From Candidatus Allofournierella pullistercoris (GTDB lineage Bacteria; Bacillota; Clostridia; Oscillospirales; Ruminococcaceae), in NCBI GenBank assembly GCA_018883715.1, contig JAHLFP010000019.1, positions 1-37,709 of the forward strand: 37,709 nucleotides of DNA, written 5' to 3'. The notes beneath the pieces are model-generated. The model saw only the letters and a list, made by a program, of their open reading frames with translations. It made no database searches and had not been told where the DNA came from. Made by a program: the position numbers and the translations under genes. Shown piece by piece: positions 9,463-17,316 of this stretch (within the stretch, counting starts at the first letter, position 1; each line of letters starts with the position of its first letter).

Positions 9463-11004
9463 TCAGTTCCTTTCCTGCTCTACATCATGCACCGGCCCCA
9501 TTGGCTGTGCTTGGTCGGGCAAAGTGGGTGCCATGGAGTCTGGCGTAGGCTCCTCGGCATCCGCATAAGCTCCATAGGTTTGATAGGAATAATAAGCCGG
9601 CTCATACCCCATATAAGAACGGTAGCTGTATCCATATCCATAATTGCCCAGCGCACCCTTAACACGGTTCATAGCAAAGCCAACAATGTGACCATTAGCT
9701 TCAAAAAGTCGGCTGATGGTTTCCCGGATGTCGTTCATCTGGGCATAATCCTGGCGGATTACCAGCAATGTTCCATCGCAATAGGGCTGGATGCTGGCGG
9801 CATCTGCCAAAATTCCAAGGGGTGGGGTATCCACAATCACATAATCAAACTCACTGCGGGCCAGCTCCAAAATCCGCTCAAGATTCTGTGCAGATAGCGT
9901 CTGTAACACCTCGGCGCTATCCAGCATACGGGTAGCAGGCAGAACATAAAGATGCTCTTTTTTGTACTGCTGAACTGCTTCCTGCCAAGAAGAACGATTT
10001 TCCAAAAAGGTTTGCAAGGTATGATGGCTCATGGAAAAGCCAAGTCCTGTGGTTGCGGTAATGCCACGCAAATCCGCATCCACTAACAGTACCCGCTTTT
10101 TGCGTCTCGAAAGAATCAACGCCAGGTTCATGGCCATGGTGGTCTTTCCCTCACCTGCCACGGTACTGGTAATCATATATACCTTGCGCTGTGCATCCAG
10201 TCCAGATTCCGCATCCCGCTCCACCTGGTTTGCCAAAACGCGGAAGCTTTCCACAAAGCTTTGACCCACGTTTTTTTGGGTCACCAAAACACGGTCACTG
10301 TTTCGTTTTTCGGCACTTACGCTTGGGATATTTGCCAGCAAATCCAAACCGGTTTCTTCCCGCACATCATCTGCGTTGCCAGCAGTCTTGCGGCTGAATG
10401 CGTAGATGAGCGCAATACCAATGTACAAGGCAAGCCCCAACAACATACCTGCACGAGCAGAACGTTGTGCATCGTTTCGGTTGATGGGTTCGTCGGAAAC
10501 CTGTCCCGGCTGAACCACGTCGATGCGTGTTGCGCCGAGAACATAGTCCGAGATTGCGGGGTAGTTTTTTAGTACCGAATTCAGTACATCATAGGCACGC
10601 TGTGCATCGGTGTCATCCACTGCGATTGTAAGCAGGTTTGTGCCGCTTACCGCCGTGGCAGTAATATAGGAATTGATCTGATCCAGCCCTAAATCTTTGG
10701 AAACCACATTGCGAAGCATATCACTGCGCACAATATAGGAAAAGGTTTTACCCATCTGGGCCGCAAGGGTCAACTCGCCGGATGTTTGCTCCATGCTTAC
10801 ACTGTCTGTAACAATGACGGAAGCGGTTGCACGATAAGTAGGCACATAGCTGAGTCGAGCCTGTATGTAAAAGATAGCCGTTAGGCTCAGCATGAGTCCC
10901 AGGCCAATGACCCAAAATCGTTGAAAACCTCGCATTGCATAATGCAATAACCTGCCAAGGTCAATGACTTCCTCGTTATCGGCCGTCAAATGTTGCTGTG
11001 CCAC
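9463..11004 (-). CDS. Wzc-like chain-length regulator fused to BY-type tyrosine autokinase (second copy)
   Basis: A 513-residue inner-membrane protein. A Wzz-type extracytoplasmic loop lies between two transmembrane segments (about 30-48 and 185-204). A bacterial tyrosine kinase domain follows, with Walker A STVAGEGKTTM (280-290), Walker A' VLLVDADLRG (305-314) and Walker B YVIVDTPP (388-395). The C-terminal tail (455-480) holds 11 tyrosines as GY/SY repeats, the usual autophosphorylation cluster. Such proteins set polymer chain length and couple polymerisation to export; the CpsB-like phosphatase upstream would reverse the phosphorylation. The start is GTG at 11004, with AAAGGAGG 8 bases upstream and inside the last codons of the preceding gene. 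An immediately preceding paralogue makes this a tandem pair, which is unusual. Confidence 0.93.
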   Translation of the reverse strand: MAQQHLTADNEEVIDLGRLLHYAMRGFQRFWVIGLGLMLSLTAIFYIQARLSYVPTYRATASVIVTDSVSMEQTSGELTLAAQMGKTFSYIVRSDMLRNVVSKDLGLDQINSYITATAVSGTNLLTIAVDDTDAQRAYDVLNSVLKNYPAISDYVLGATRIDVVQPGQVSDEPINRNDAQRSARAGMLLGLALYIGIALIYAFSRKTAGNADDVREETGLDLLANIPSVSAEKRNSDRVLVTQKNVGQSFVESFRVLANQVERDAESGLDAQRKVYMITSTVAGEGKTTMAMNLALILSRRKKRVLLVDADLRGITATTGLGFSMSHHTLQTFLENRSSWQEAVQQYKKEHLYVLPATRMLDSAEVLQTLSAQNLERILELARSEFDYVIVDTPPLGILADAASIQPYCDGTLLVIRQDYAQMNDIRETISRLFEANGHIVGFAMNRVKGALGNYGYGYSYRSYMGYEPAYYSYQTYGAYADAEEPTPDSMAPTLPDQAQPMGPVHDVEQERN

Positions 11005-11007
11005 TCA

Positions 11008-12399
11008 TCAAACCTCCTTTCGATAGGTTCGTTTTATGCTGTAACCATAAGAAGTTCCATACCCATACCGGTCGGATTTTTTGGAAAGCCGGCGGGTTTC
11101 TCGGTAAATACATCCCAGCAAATTGCCGTTTCGGTCCAGTACATCCGCCACATCGTTGATGGCTCGAATGCTTGCCACATCCTGTGCCACCAACAGCAGC
11201 GAAGCGTCACATAGGGCGGTAATTACAGTTGTATCCGCCACCAGTGCCACCGGGCCGGTATCCACCAGAACATAGTCAAATTGCTCTTTTGCCTGCTTCA
11301 ATAGCTGGGCATAGCTTCCTTCGCTGAGGATACGGCTTAAAGCGCCGCTCTTTTCCCCATTCAGCAAGCAGTACAAACTTGTGCCCGGAAACTGGTACAG
11401 ATTTTCCAGCGTACCACTTTGCAGAGCATTGCTCAGCGCATCATCGTACTGGGAGTCCGCCTGTACGATTCGAGCCAACGAGGGATTGCGGAAGTCACTG
11501 TCAATTACCAGCACTCGTTTTTGGCTTTTGGCCATAGAATAAGCAAGATTTATCAAGCAATGGCTTTTACCTTCATTTTGCAGCACGCTGGTGACCGCAA
11601 GCACCGTCGCATGGTTTTGCTCCAGATAGGTCATGGTACGGCTTGCAATGAGCTGGTACTGTTCTTCAAAGCGAAAATCACTTTTTCCCAGTGCAATTAC
11701 AATGTTGTCACTGCCGATTGCGCCTCTTTTAAAGTAAGGAATTACGCCAAGCATGGTTGCATCCACCTTGTTGCGCATATCTTCCACGTTTTTAATGGTG
11801 TCACGCAACACGGACAACAGCACCACCACAAGAGCATATGCAAGCACAAATAACCCTGCACCCAGTATCGCAAAATACTCAGGATGCAAGGGGCTCATGG
11901 GTTCTGTGGGAATTCCAGGGTGTTGTACCGTTACCATGTACAAGTCTGCCATCAAATCTCTAAGCAGGACGGGATATTCCTGTATCGTGGCACGCAAAAC
12001 CTGAAATGCAAGCTGAGGACTACCCGCTGTGGCAGTGATGGAAATCAGGTTTGTGTCTGCAATATAGTGAGCAGACAAGTGATATTCAGATGTATTTACC
12101 TGGGCGGCTACCAAATCGTGAAATACCTGGGAGGAAATCACGTTGGTCAAAGACCCGGAAAGCTGTCCTGCCGTCTGCACGTTGGATACAGAAGTACCAC
12201 TGTTTCCTAAAACAGCCAGAATTACATCCGATTGATAGCTTTGATGCACCGTTGTTACGCAAAGAACATATCCCAGCAATGCACCTGCCAATAGCATCAA
12301 CAAAAGGTTCCACCAGTGGCGGCGCAAATCCAACAAAATGCTTGCCGTATCCACTGTGAGAGTTTGCATCATTTGTCTGCGTCTTGTGGTTTCACTCAT
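11008..12399 (-). CDS. Wzc-like chain-length regulator fused to BY-type tyrosine autokinase (first copy)
   Basis: A 463-residue paralogue of the next gene with the same plan: transmembrane segment at about 30-50, short extracytoplasmic Wzz-like domain, second transmembrane segment at 176-198, then the kinase. Walker A is TSVLQNEGKSH (270-280), in which N-E-G-K-S replaces the commoner G-E-G-K-[ST]. Walker A' is VLVIDSDFR (296-304) and Walker B is YVLVDTGP (376-383). The tail (445-459) has five tyrosines. ATG at 12399 has AGGAG nine bases upstream; the longer frame would overlap the Ig-like gene by about 170 bases. Whether it is catalytically equal to its partner, or acts as a regulatory or heteromeric subunit, cannot be told from sequence. 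Confidence 0.92.
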   Translation of the reverse strand: MSETTRRRQMMQTLTVDTASILLDLRRHWWNLLLMLLAGALLGYVLCVTTVHQSYQSDVILAVLGNSGTSVSNVQTAGQLSGSLTNVISSQVFHDLVAAQVNTSEYHLSAHYIADTNLISITATAGSPQLAFQVLRATIQEYPVLLRDLMADLYMVTVQHPGIPTEPMSPLHPEYFAILGAGLFVLAYALVVVLLSVLRDTIKNVEDMRNKVDATMLGVIPYFKRGAIGSDNIVIALGKSDFRFEEQYQLIASRTMTYLEQNHATVLAVTSVLQNEGKSHCLINLAYSMAKSQKRVLVIDSDFRNPSLARIVQADSQYDDALSNALQSGTLENLYQFPGTSLYCLLNGEKSGALSRILSEGSYAQLLKQAKEQFDYVLVDTGPVALVADTTVITALCDASLLLVAQDVASIRAINDVADVLDRNGNLLGCIYRETRRLSKKSDRYGYGTSYGYSIKRTYRKEV

Positions 12400-12415
12400 T
12401 GTATCATTCTCCTGT

Positions 12416-13327
12416 TTACTCCTCCACGCACACCAGCAGGTAAGCGGTGCGCATGGTGCCAGCGGCAGATTCCACGGTGTAGGATACCTCATACCAGTCG
12501 GGAGTCTGCATATCCACCGGGCTGTCAACCTGGATTTTTTCCCAAGGATATTGGTCATCACCGGAAAGGGAAACACCCCGGTCAATCAGATTCACATTTG
12601 TCAAAGTGCCTTCATATGGCTGATATACACTGCCATTCACCTGTACCTGTGCAATAAAATCCAGGGGATTAAAAGCAGACCCTACTGGCAGATAAACGAG
12701 GGACTCCCGCAATGCAATGCGAGGTAAATCCGCCCGGGTGGGGTCATAAATTTCCACCGTGGCGGTGAATCGTTCCATGTCTCCCGCACTGTTGGACACG
12801 GAAAATGTAACCGGATAGTATCCCTCCACGTTGCTGTTAAAAGGATTCCCTTCATTTGCAATCGCCCTGCTAATTCGTCTGGTTACATCCCCATCCAGAC
12901 AATCCCAAGCAGTAAGGGAACTGGTAATTGCAGTGGGTTCTGTTCCCTGCACAAAGGAAAGGGGTGCTGTCAAGGTGAAGCGTGGTTTTTCATAGTCCGT
13001 GTATCGAACCACCAGGTTGCTTTTTGCCACGTGGTAATCCTGGTCAAAGGCGGCTATGGTTGCAATCCGCTCCCCCGGTGCCACAAAGGAGGACAGATTT
13101 TCCACCATAAGGGAAAAGGTCACATCGCCGTCTTTTTCATCCTGTGCTGTAACTCCTTTAAGGATATCTCCCACTGGGTCATTTACACTTAATTCTATTA
13201 CATCGTTAGAAATGGAGATAACCGGAGCCAAGTGGTCCCGGTTTTTTATCTGCAATACCAAAACGACCGCAAACAAAATCAATGCACCTGCCGCCAATGC
13301 AATGGACAGGACTTTTAATAATCGCAT
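12416..13327 (-). CDS. Membrane-anchored extracytoplasmic protein with Ig-like (DUF5011-type) repeats
   Basis: A 303-residue protein with one N-terminal hydrophobic anchor (about 6-26, VLSIALAAGALILFAVVLVL) and the rest predicted outside the cell. Two copies of the pattern A-x-D-x-x-D-G-D-V-T occur (TAQDEKDGDVTFS near residue 60 and TAWDCLDGDVTRR near 145), each ending in a Y-P-V-T-F-S/A-x-D type strand. This is the signature of bacterial Ig-like domains of the DUF5011/HYR sort. The C-terminal third also ends in a beta-rich YEVSYTVESAAG segment. It lies between the phosphatase and the kinase genes, so it probably assists polymer export or regulation at the cell surface, but no function is established. 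ATG at 13327 has AGGTGAAATAGG upstream. Confidence 0.8.
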   Translation of the reverse strand: MRLLKVLSIALAAGALILFAVVLVLQIKNRDHLAPVISISNDVIELSVNDPVGDILKGVTAQDEKDGDVTFSLMVENLSSFVAPGERIATIAAFDQDYHVAKSNLVVRYTDYEKPRFTLTAPLSFVQGTEPTAITSSLTAWDCLDGDVTRRISRAIANEGNPFNSNVEGYYPVTFSVSNSAGDMERFTATVEIYDPTRADLPRIALRESLVYLPVGSAFNPLDFIAQVQVNGSVYQPYEGTLTNVNLIDRGVSLSGDDQYPWEKIQVDSPVDMQTPDWYEVSYTVESAAGTMRTAYLLVCVEE

Positions 13328-13378
13328 CCTATTTCACCTATTCCTAATAATAAGATATAAGCCTGTATCTGAAAGGCA

Positions 13379-14140
13379 TCACTTTGGCAAGGTACTCAGC
13401 AACCGATAGGGCTGTTCCACAAGGAGCTGTTTGGCTTTTGGGGCGCCGACCTCCCGCTCCAGATATTGCCACAATTCCTGCATGGATGGGGTTTTGCGCT
13501 TCTGCCCATGTGCATCGCTGCCAAACACATCCACCTGTCCCCTGTCCAGCATCCAGCGGGCGGCCCGGTGGGCATTTTGTCCAAACTGTCCCAGCAAACT
13601 TCCTGTTTCCAGCTGTACCGCACAGCCCAAACCCCGCCAAATTCGCACAACTTCTGGGTTGCGCTGGACACATTGATACCGCTCCGGGTGTGCAATCAAG
13701 GGTAGAAAGCCGTGCCTGAGCATCTGGCGAAGCAACATCTCCACATCTTCCCGCGGACACAAAGGTGGAAATTCCACCATATAGTAGGCACTGCCTGCCA
13801 TGGAACAAAGCTGCCCCTGCTGAATCCGCTCCACCAGGTCCTCGGACGCATAGATTTCCATGCCCGCAAGCAGCTGGATGGGAATGCCACGGCGGTGAAT
13901 CTCCCGCTGTAGCTGTTCCATGCTCCGGCTCATTTGCGGCGAAAGATAATTCTCAAATCGCCCTCTCTGGTTGGCATGGGGTGTGGCAACCATGGTTCGC
14001 ACTCCACTTTGTGCCGCCCATTCCAGCATGGCCACCGCTTCCATTAGAGAGCCGGCTCCATCATCTAGTCCGGGCAAAACATGAATATGTAAATCAAACA
14101 GTCCGTAGGAAGGTTGTTTACTAAAATTGCGTTGCACCAT
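13379..14140 (-). CDS. CpsB/YwqE-type PHP-family protein-tyrosine phosphatase
   Basis: A 253-residue metal-dependent phosphatase of the CpsB/CapC/YwqE family, which removes phosphate from the tyrosine-rich tails of BY-kinases. Metal ligands are visible: D-L-H-I-H near residue 18, P-G-L-D-D-G at 23-28, ATPHAN, GMEIY, L-I-A-H-P-E-R-Y and G-S-D-A-H-G. Together these form the PHP fold. Start ATG at 14140 follows GGAGGG nine bases upstream; the longer frame would overlap the sugar transferase gene by 116 bases. The next two enzymatic genes are its likely substrates, the two Wzc-like kinases. The length matches the family. Confidence 0.93.
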   Translation of the reverse strand: MVQRNFSKQPSYGLFDLHIHVLPGLDDGAGSLMEAVAMLEWAAQSGVRTMVATPHANQRGRFENYLSPQMSRSMEQLQREIHRRGIPIQLLAGMEIYASEDLVERIQQGQLCSMAGSAYYMVEFPPLCPREDVEMLLRQMLRHGFLPLIAHPERYQCVQRNPEVVRIWRGLGCAVQLETGSLLGQFGQNAHRAARWMLDRGQVDVFGSDAHGQKRKTPSMQELWQYLEREVGAPKAKQLLVEQPYRLLSTLPK

Positions 14141-14180
14141 TGCAGGATGCCCTCCGTTGCGAGATAGAATTGATGGTGGA

Positions 14181-15635
14181 TTATCGTGCACCTTTGCCTT
14201 TGAACACCACGGAAATTGTGGCAAGCAAAATTTGAAGATCCAATTTAATGGACCAGTTGTCAATGTACTGGGTATCCAGTCGTACCACATCTTCAAACCG
14301 TTGCACGTCCGAACGGCCGCTAATCTGCCACATGCCGGTCATGCCAGGCTTCATACTCAGCCGTCGTTTGTGGTGACTTTCGTAGCGAAGGTACTCCTCC
14401 ACAATGGGCGGACGTGTACCCACAAGGCTCATATCCCCTTTGAGTACATTGAAAAACTGGGGCAGTTCATCAATGGATGTTTTGCGGATAAATTGTCCCA
14501 CCTTGGTAATGCGAGGATCCTTTTTTACCTTAAACATCAGACCGTCCATCTCGTTTTCACTCACAAGCTGGGATTTTTGTTTATCTGCATCCACACACAT
14601 GCTGCGCAACTTATACATATAGAAGTAGCGCCCGTTGCGACCTACCCGGCGCTGTTTAAAAAACAGCGGCCCGGGACTGTCCAACTTCAGCGGAATGCTC
14701 ACAATCGCAATAATGGGGATGCTAATCAAGATGCCCACAACTGCGCCCAAAATGTCAATGATACGCTTGATGAACATATCCCGCACATTGTGGGGTGTGG
14801 TGCTTACACCAATCAGAAATGTCTCTCCCCGTTTTTCAATGCTGGCTTCGGTTCGCATGGGCCAGCGAAATTGTTCGCAATCTCCATACAGTTTTTCCAG
14901 CAGTGGCACACTGAAATGAATATCCAGCCCCATGCTTTCCAGTTCGATGATATAGCCCGCCAAGGATACATCGCCTAATGTGGGTACATCCAGATAGACT
15001 TCGTCCAGTGCATCTCGGCGCACCCACTCCACAAAATCATGAAGATGGGCTTTCACCGGCACACCAGCAATGGTGTCGGATTCTTTAAGAGCAGGCGGAT
15101 TTTCCATAACTGCCACGCCGCAAACCTGTTTGCTCCAGTCATTTTGCAGTTCCTGAATCAGTTGCTCCGCCCGGTCACGCATGGCCAGAATGCCCACCAG
15201 CTTACTTGCATGCTGGGTGGGGAATACATGTCGCAGATAACTTTTTAATAGAGAATGCATCAAGGGTTGTAGTAAAAAATTCACAACCAAGATGCAAATA
15301 AAAAACCGCCGGGATTCCGCAAGGTGTACCTTGCCCAACAAAAGAACCAGCGCACTGGTTGCAGCCATAATAGCTGTATCCTGCGCCGAACGCAAAAACT
15401 CGCCTTTTAAGCTGCGTTTTGTAATGGAACCTGACTGGGAAAAGAACAAAAAGCTTGTCATAAACCCAATGCCCAAGGACAGATAGAAGTACACATATTC
15501 TTCTGTCAGATACCCGGTGGGAATCCATTGCATAACGTGGCCTATCAGAAAAGCCGACAAAATAAAGGATGCACCTAATGCCAATAAGTCTGTAAGAAAT
15601 AACAGAATATACTCATACTGTTCACGCTCTGACAC
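14181..15635 (-). CDS. Undecaprenyl-phosphate sugar-1-phosphate transferase (WbaP/CpsE-type initiating enzyme)
   Basis: A 484-residue polyisoprenyl-phosphate hexose-1-phosphate transferase. Four or five N-terminal transmembrane helices are followed by a cytosolic nucleotide-sugar-binding-like domain. The PF02397 catalytic domain begins at the K-R-I-I-D-I helix, with PGPLFFKQRRVGRNG, YKLRSM, ITKVGQFIRKTSIDELPQ, GDMSLVGTRPP, KPGMTGMWQISGRSD and DTQYIDNWS. It starts repeat-unit synthesis by moving a sugar phosphate to undecaprenyl phosphate. The start is GTG at 15635, with AAAGGAGG eight bases upstream; the longer frame has no ribosome site. It is the first gene of the operon, 41 bases ahead of the phosphatase. 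Confidence 0.94.
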   Translation of the reverse strand: MSEREQYEYILLFLTDLLALGASFILSAFLIGHVMQWIPTGYLTEEYVYFYLSLGIGFMTSFLFFSQSGSITKRSLKGEFLRSAQDTAIMAATSALVLLLGKVHLAESRRFFICILVVNFLLQPLMHSLLKSYLRHVFPTQHASKLVGILAMRDRAEQLIQELQNDWSKQVCGVAVMENPPALKESDTIAGVPVKAHLHDFVEWVRRDALDEVYLDVPTLGDVSLAGYIIELESMGLDIHFSVPLLEKLYGDCEQFRWPMRTEASIEKRGETFLIGVSTTPHNVRDMFIKRIIDILGAVVGILISIPIIAIVSIPLKLDSPGPLFFKQRRVGRNGRYFYMYKLRSMCVDADKQKSQLVSENEMDGLMFKVKKDPRITKVGQFIRKTSIDELPQFFNVLKGDMSLVGTRPPIVEEYLRYESHHKRRLSMKPGMTGMWQISGRSDVQRFEDVVRLDTQYIDNWSIKLDLQILLATISVVFKGKGAR

Positions 15636-15784
15636 AGGGCAGTCCTCCTTTCTTTTGGTGTGCAATAAATTGAAGATACGGAACCCTGCTTTTGTGACAT
15701 CGGTGGATATTATAAATATATACGACAAAACGAGCGTCCATGAATTCCGTAAAATTCAGGATACTCTGTACACAGTGCAAACAC

Positions 15785-15814
15785 AAAAAAGCACCCTCAT
15801 TTTTCTTGAAGTGC
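15785..15814 (-). terminator. Intrinsic-terminator-like hairpin in the exopolysaccharide operon leader (candidate attenuator)
   Basis: Read on the minus strand, GCACTTCA and TGAGGGTGC (15814-15791) form an eight-pair stem with two G-U pairs and one bulge around an A-rich loop, followed at once by six T (15790-15785). It lies 150 bases before the first operon gene and about 50 bases after a good promoter. It therefore either controls read-through into the operon or ends a short leader RNA. A second perfect short hairpin (AGCCAA/TTGGCT, 15823-15836) precedes it. Confidence 0.55.
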
Positions 15815-15872
15815 GGTCATCAAGCCAAAATTGGCTGCTCTGTGTTTTTATTCATACTACGATTCCTTGGGT

Positions 15873-15901
15873 ATCGTATCACAAAAACAGCCATAAATCA
15901 A
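15873..15901 (-). promoter_or_regulatory. Predicted sigma-A promoter of the exopolysaccharide operon
   Basis: On the minus strand TTGATT (15901-15896) and TACGAT (15878-15873) are separated by exactly 17 bases. Transcription would start near 15866, giving a leader of about 230 bases before the GTG of the sugar transferase gene. The leader contains the terminator-like hairpin at 15785-15814. Confidence 0.55.
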
Positions 15902-15937
15902 CGTTGTGCTCCTATTTTTTAGCTAAAATTTCATAAA

Positions 15938-15954
15938 ACTGGAAATTTTCCAGT
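15938..15954. repeat. 17-base inverted repeat upstream of the exopolysaccharide promoter
   Basis: ACTGGAAATTTTCCAGT is an almost perfect palindrome centred 37 bases upstream of the predicted -35. On the minus strand it is followed by TTTTAT, so it could be the weak terminator of the hydrolase gene at 16030, or an operator. A second small inverted repeat (CCTCA/TGAGG, 15980-15995) lies further towards the hydrolase. Confidence 0.4.
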
Positions 15955-16029
15955 CTGAAACGCCGGAACACTGGATGACCCTCAAGAAAATGAGGATGCT
16001 CTGTATTTAATTATTATTTACCTTTCCAA

Positions 16030-16875
16030 TTATGTTTCATCTGCCAGCCAAGTTGGCTCCACCCGAGCAAACTGGGTCAAATATTGCATTGCCTGCTGGT
16101 CGTGTTGCCGTGAAAACCCGTGTCTGCCCCCTGGGATAATCCGAAGAATTGCCTTACGGCGAAAACCCTGTTGGATGGCTGCGGTTTCATATCGGTCAAT
16201 GGCTTCGCTGGAATACTCCAAAGGAACCAGAATGTCCTCTGTACCATGGACAATCAGCACATCGCCCGGGTAGTCCGCAATCTCCCGGTATACATCCATG
16301 GTAATCAAATCTTGCACAAATTCACGCCCCAATCGGGTAAACCCCACCCACAAGACTTCTGGCAACTGGTTTGGGTCAAATTTTGTGAACATCAATTTAC
16401 CACTGCGTGCATCATCTGGGATACAAAAAGCAGGCTCGAACAGAACCAATTTTTTCACCCTCTGGGGCATCCGTGCTGCTGTCAACGCTGCCACCAATCC
16501 CCCTTGGCTACTTCCCATAACCAACATGCCCTCTTCCCTTGTATAGGGCAGTGACAATACGTATTCCATCACGGCGGTCAAATCCTCTATCTCGGTACGG
16601 ATTGACATCTGGGTGGTTTTGCCGTCGCTTTTTCCGCCAATAAGCGAACCGCCACAAAAGTCAAAGCAGTAAGCCGCATAACCAAGTCGTGCCAGCAATT
16701 TGGTATAGTGCCTGACTGTATCTTGAGCCGCCATAAACCCGTGGCATACAATGGCAATTGGAAGGTCTTTTCCGTTCATTCGATATTCCGTCCCTCGGAT
16801 GGTTAGCCCATTGCGAGAACAATCAAACGCTCGTTCCTGTAAAGACCCGTCATCCCGCACTATCTTCCATTCCAT
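16030..16875 (-). CDS. Alpha/beta hydrolase (esterase-like)
   Basis: A 281-residue alpha/beta hydrolase. Visible elements are the oxyanion strand AIVCHGF, the nucleophile elbow G-S-S-Q-G (within LVMGSSQGGLVAAL), the acid in VLIVHGTEDILVP and the catalytic histidine in IIPGGRHGFS. The layout resembles bacterial cinnamoyl/feruloyl-type or general carboxylesterases, but substrate cannot be inferred. There is no signal peptide, so it is cytoplasmic. Start ATG at 16875 is chosen with GGAAGGGG about ten bases upstream; an ATG two bases further in is out of frame. It is a single gene, transcribed in the same direction as the exopolysaccharide operon but separated from it by promoter and hairpins. 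Confidence 0.88.
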   Translation of the reverse strand: MEWKIVRDDGSLQERAFDCSRNGLTIRGTEYRMNGKDLPIAIVCHGFMAAQDTVRHYTKLLARLGYAAYCFDFCGGSLIGGKSDGKTTQMSIRTEIEDLTAVMEYVLSLPYTREEGMLVMGSSQGGLVAALTAARMPQRVKKLVLFEPAFCIPDDARSGKLMFTKFDPNQLPEVLWVGFTRLGREFVQDLITMDVYREIADYPGDVLIVHGTEDILVPLEYSSEAIDRYETAAIQQGFRRKAILRIIPGGRHGFSRQHDQQAMQYLTQFARVEPTWLADET

Positions 16876-17037
16876 AACCACACAACCCCTTCCACTCCAC
16901 AATATCATCAGCTTTGGAAAAAGAAGTGTATATGAGCAAAGCAATGCGGTGTTTTCTCTAGAAAAGTTGGAAACCCATATCCGCCCTTTGCGGCATATAC
17001 CTTCTTATTGTGCCGCATCCTTTGGATAAAATATCTT

Positions 17038-17062
17038 CTAAATGTCCCGCCGGGACACTAAA
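17038..17062. mobile_element. 15-bp palindromic element remnant flanked by a 5-bp target-site duplication
   Basis: TGTCCCGCCGGGACA (17043-17057) is a perfect palindrome except for its central base. It is bounded on both sides by CTAAA (17038-17042 and 17058-17062). Its first 13 bases equal the reverse complement of the right end of the 490-bp elements at 26065-27045, which are also bounded by 5-bp repeats. This fits an internally deleted copy made of the two element ends only. It lies in the hydrolase-trmO gap. Confidence 0.6.
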
Positions 17063-17238
17063 GTTTAGCCTGATTTTACCAGAATTTTTTTATAAATTCA
17101 ATATATTTTTGAGCAACCTCTCTTTAATTTATGACAATTTTCAACAACTTGTTTCAAATTTATCCTTACATTTTCTTTTTTCTGGAAAAAATAAAAGTTT
17201 TCGCCTTTTTCTGGCGCTTTTTCCACTCCTGAAATGTA

Positions 17239-17247
17239 TGGTATAAT
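17239..17247 (+). promoter_or_regulatory. Extended -10 promoter of trmO
   Basis: TGGTATAAT (17239-17247) is an extended -10 box. The -35 position (17219-17224, TTTTCC) is poor, which is tolerated by extended -10 promoters. The start of transcription would be near 17254, some 63 bases before the chosen ATG. Confidence 0.6.
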
Positions 17248-17316
17248 AAAATCAATCGTATGAGGGAAATTCCTTTTTTCCCTTTCATAAATATGAGCAA
17301 GGAGCAAACTATTAGT

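Larger units (their letters stand above)
16876..17316. other. Intergenic region between the hydrolase and trmO
   Basis: A divergent 441-base gap. It holds the 15-bp palindromic remnant (17038-17062), then about 180 AT-rich bases and the trmO promoter. No convincing promoter for the hydrolase was found, and no RNA gene. Open frames here are antisense or spacer artefacts. Confidence 0.6.

Noticed and set aside
15820-15855. Possible 11-residue leader peptide MNKNTEQPILA before the exopolysaccharide attenuator
   Set aside because: Its AAGGA ribosome site overlaps the predicted transcription start, so it would be mostly outside the message, and the codons show no run typical of a sensing leader peptide.
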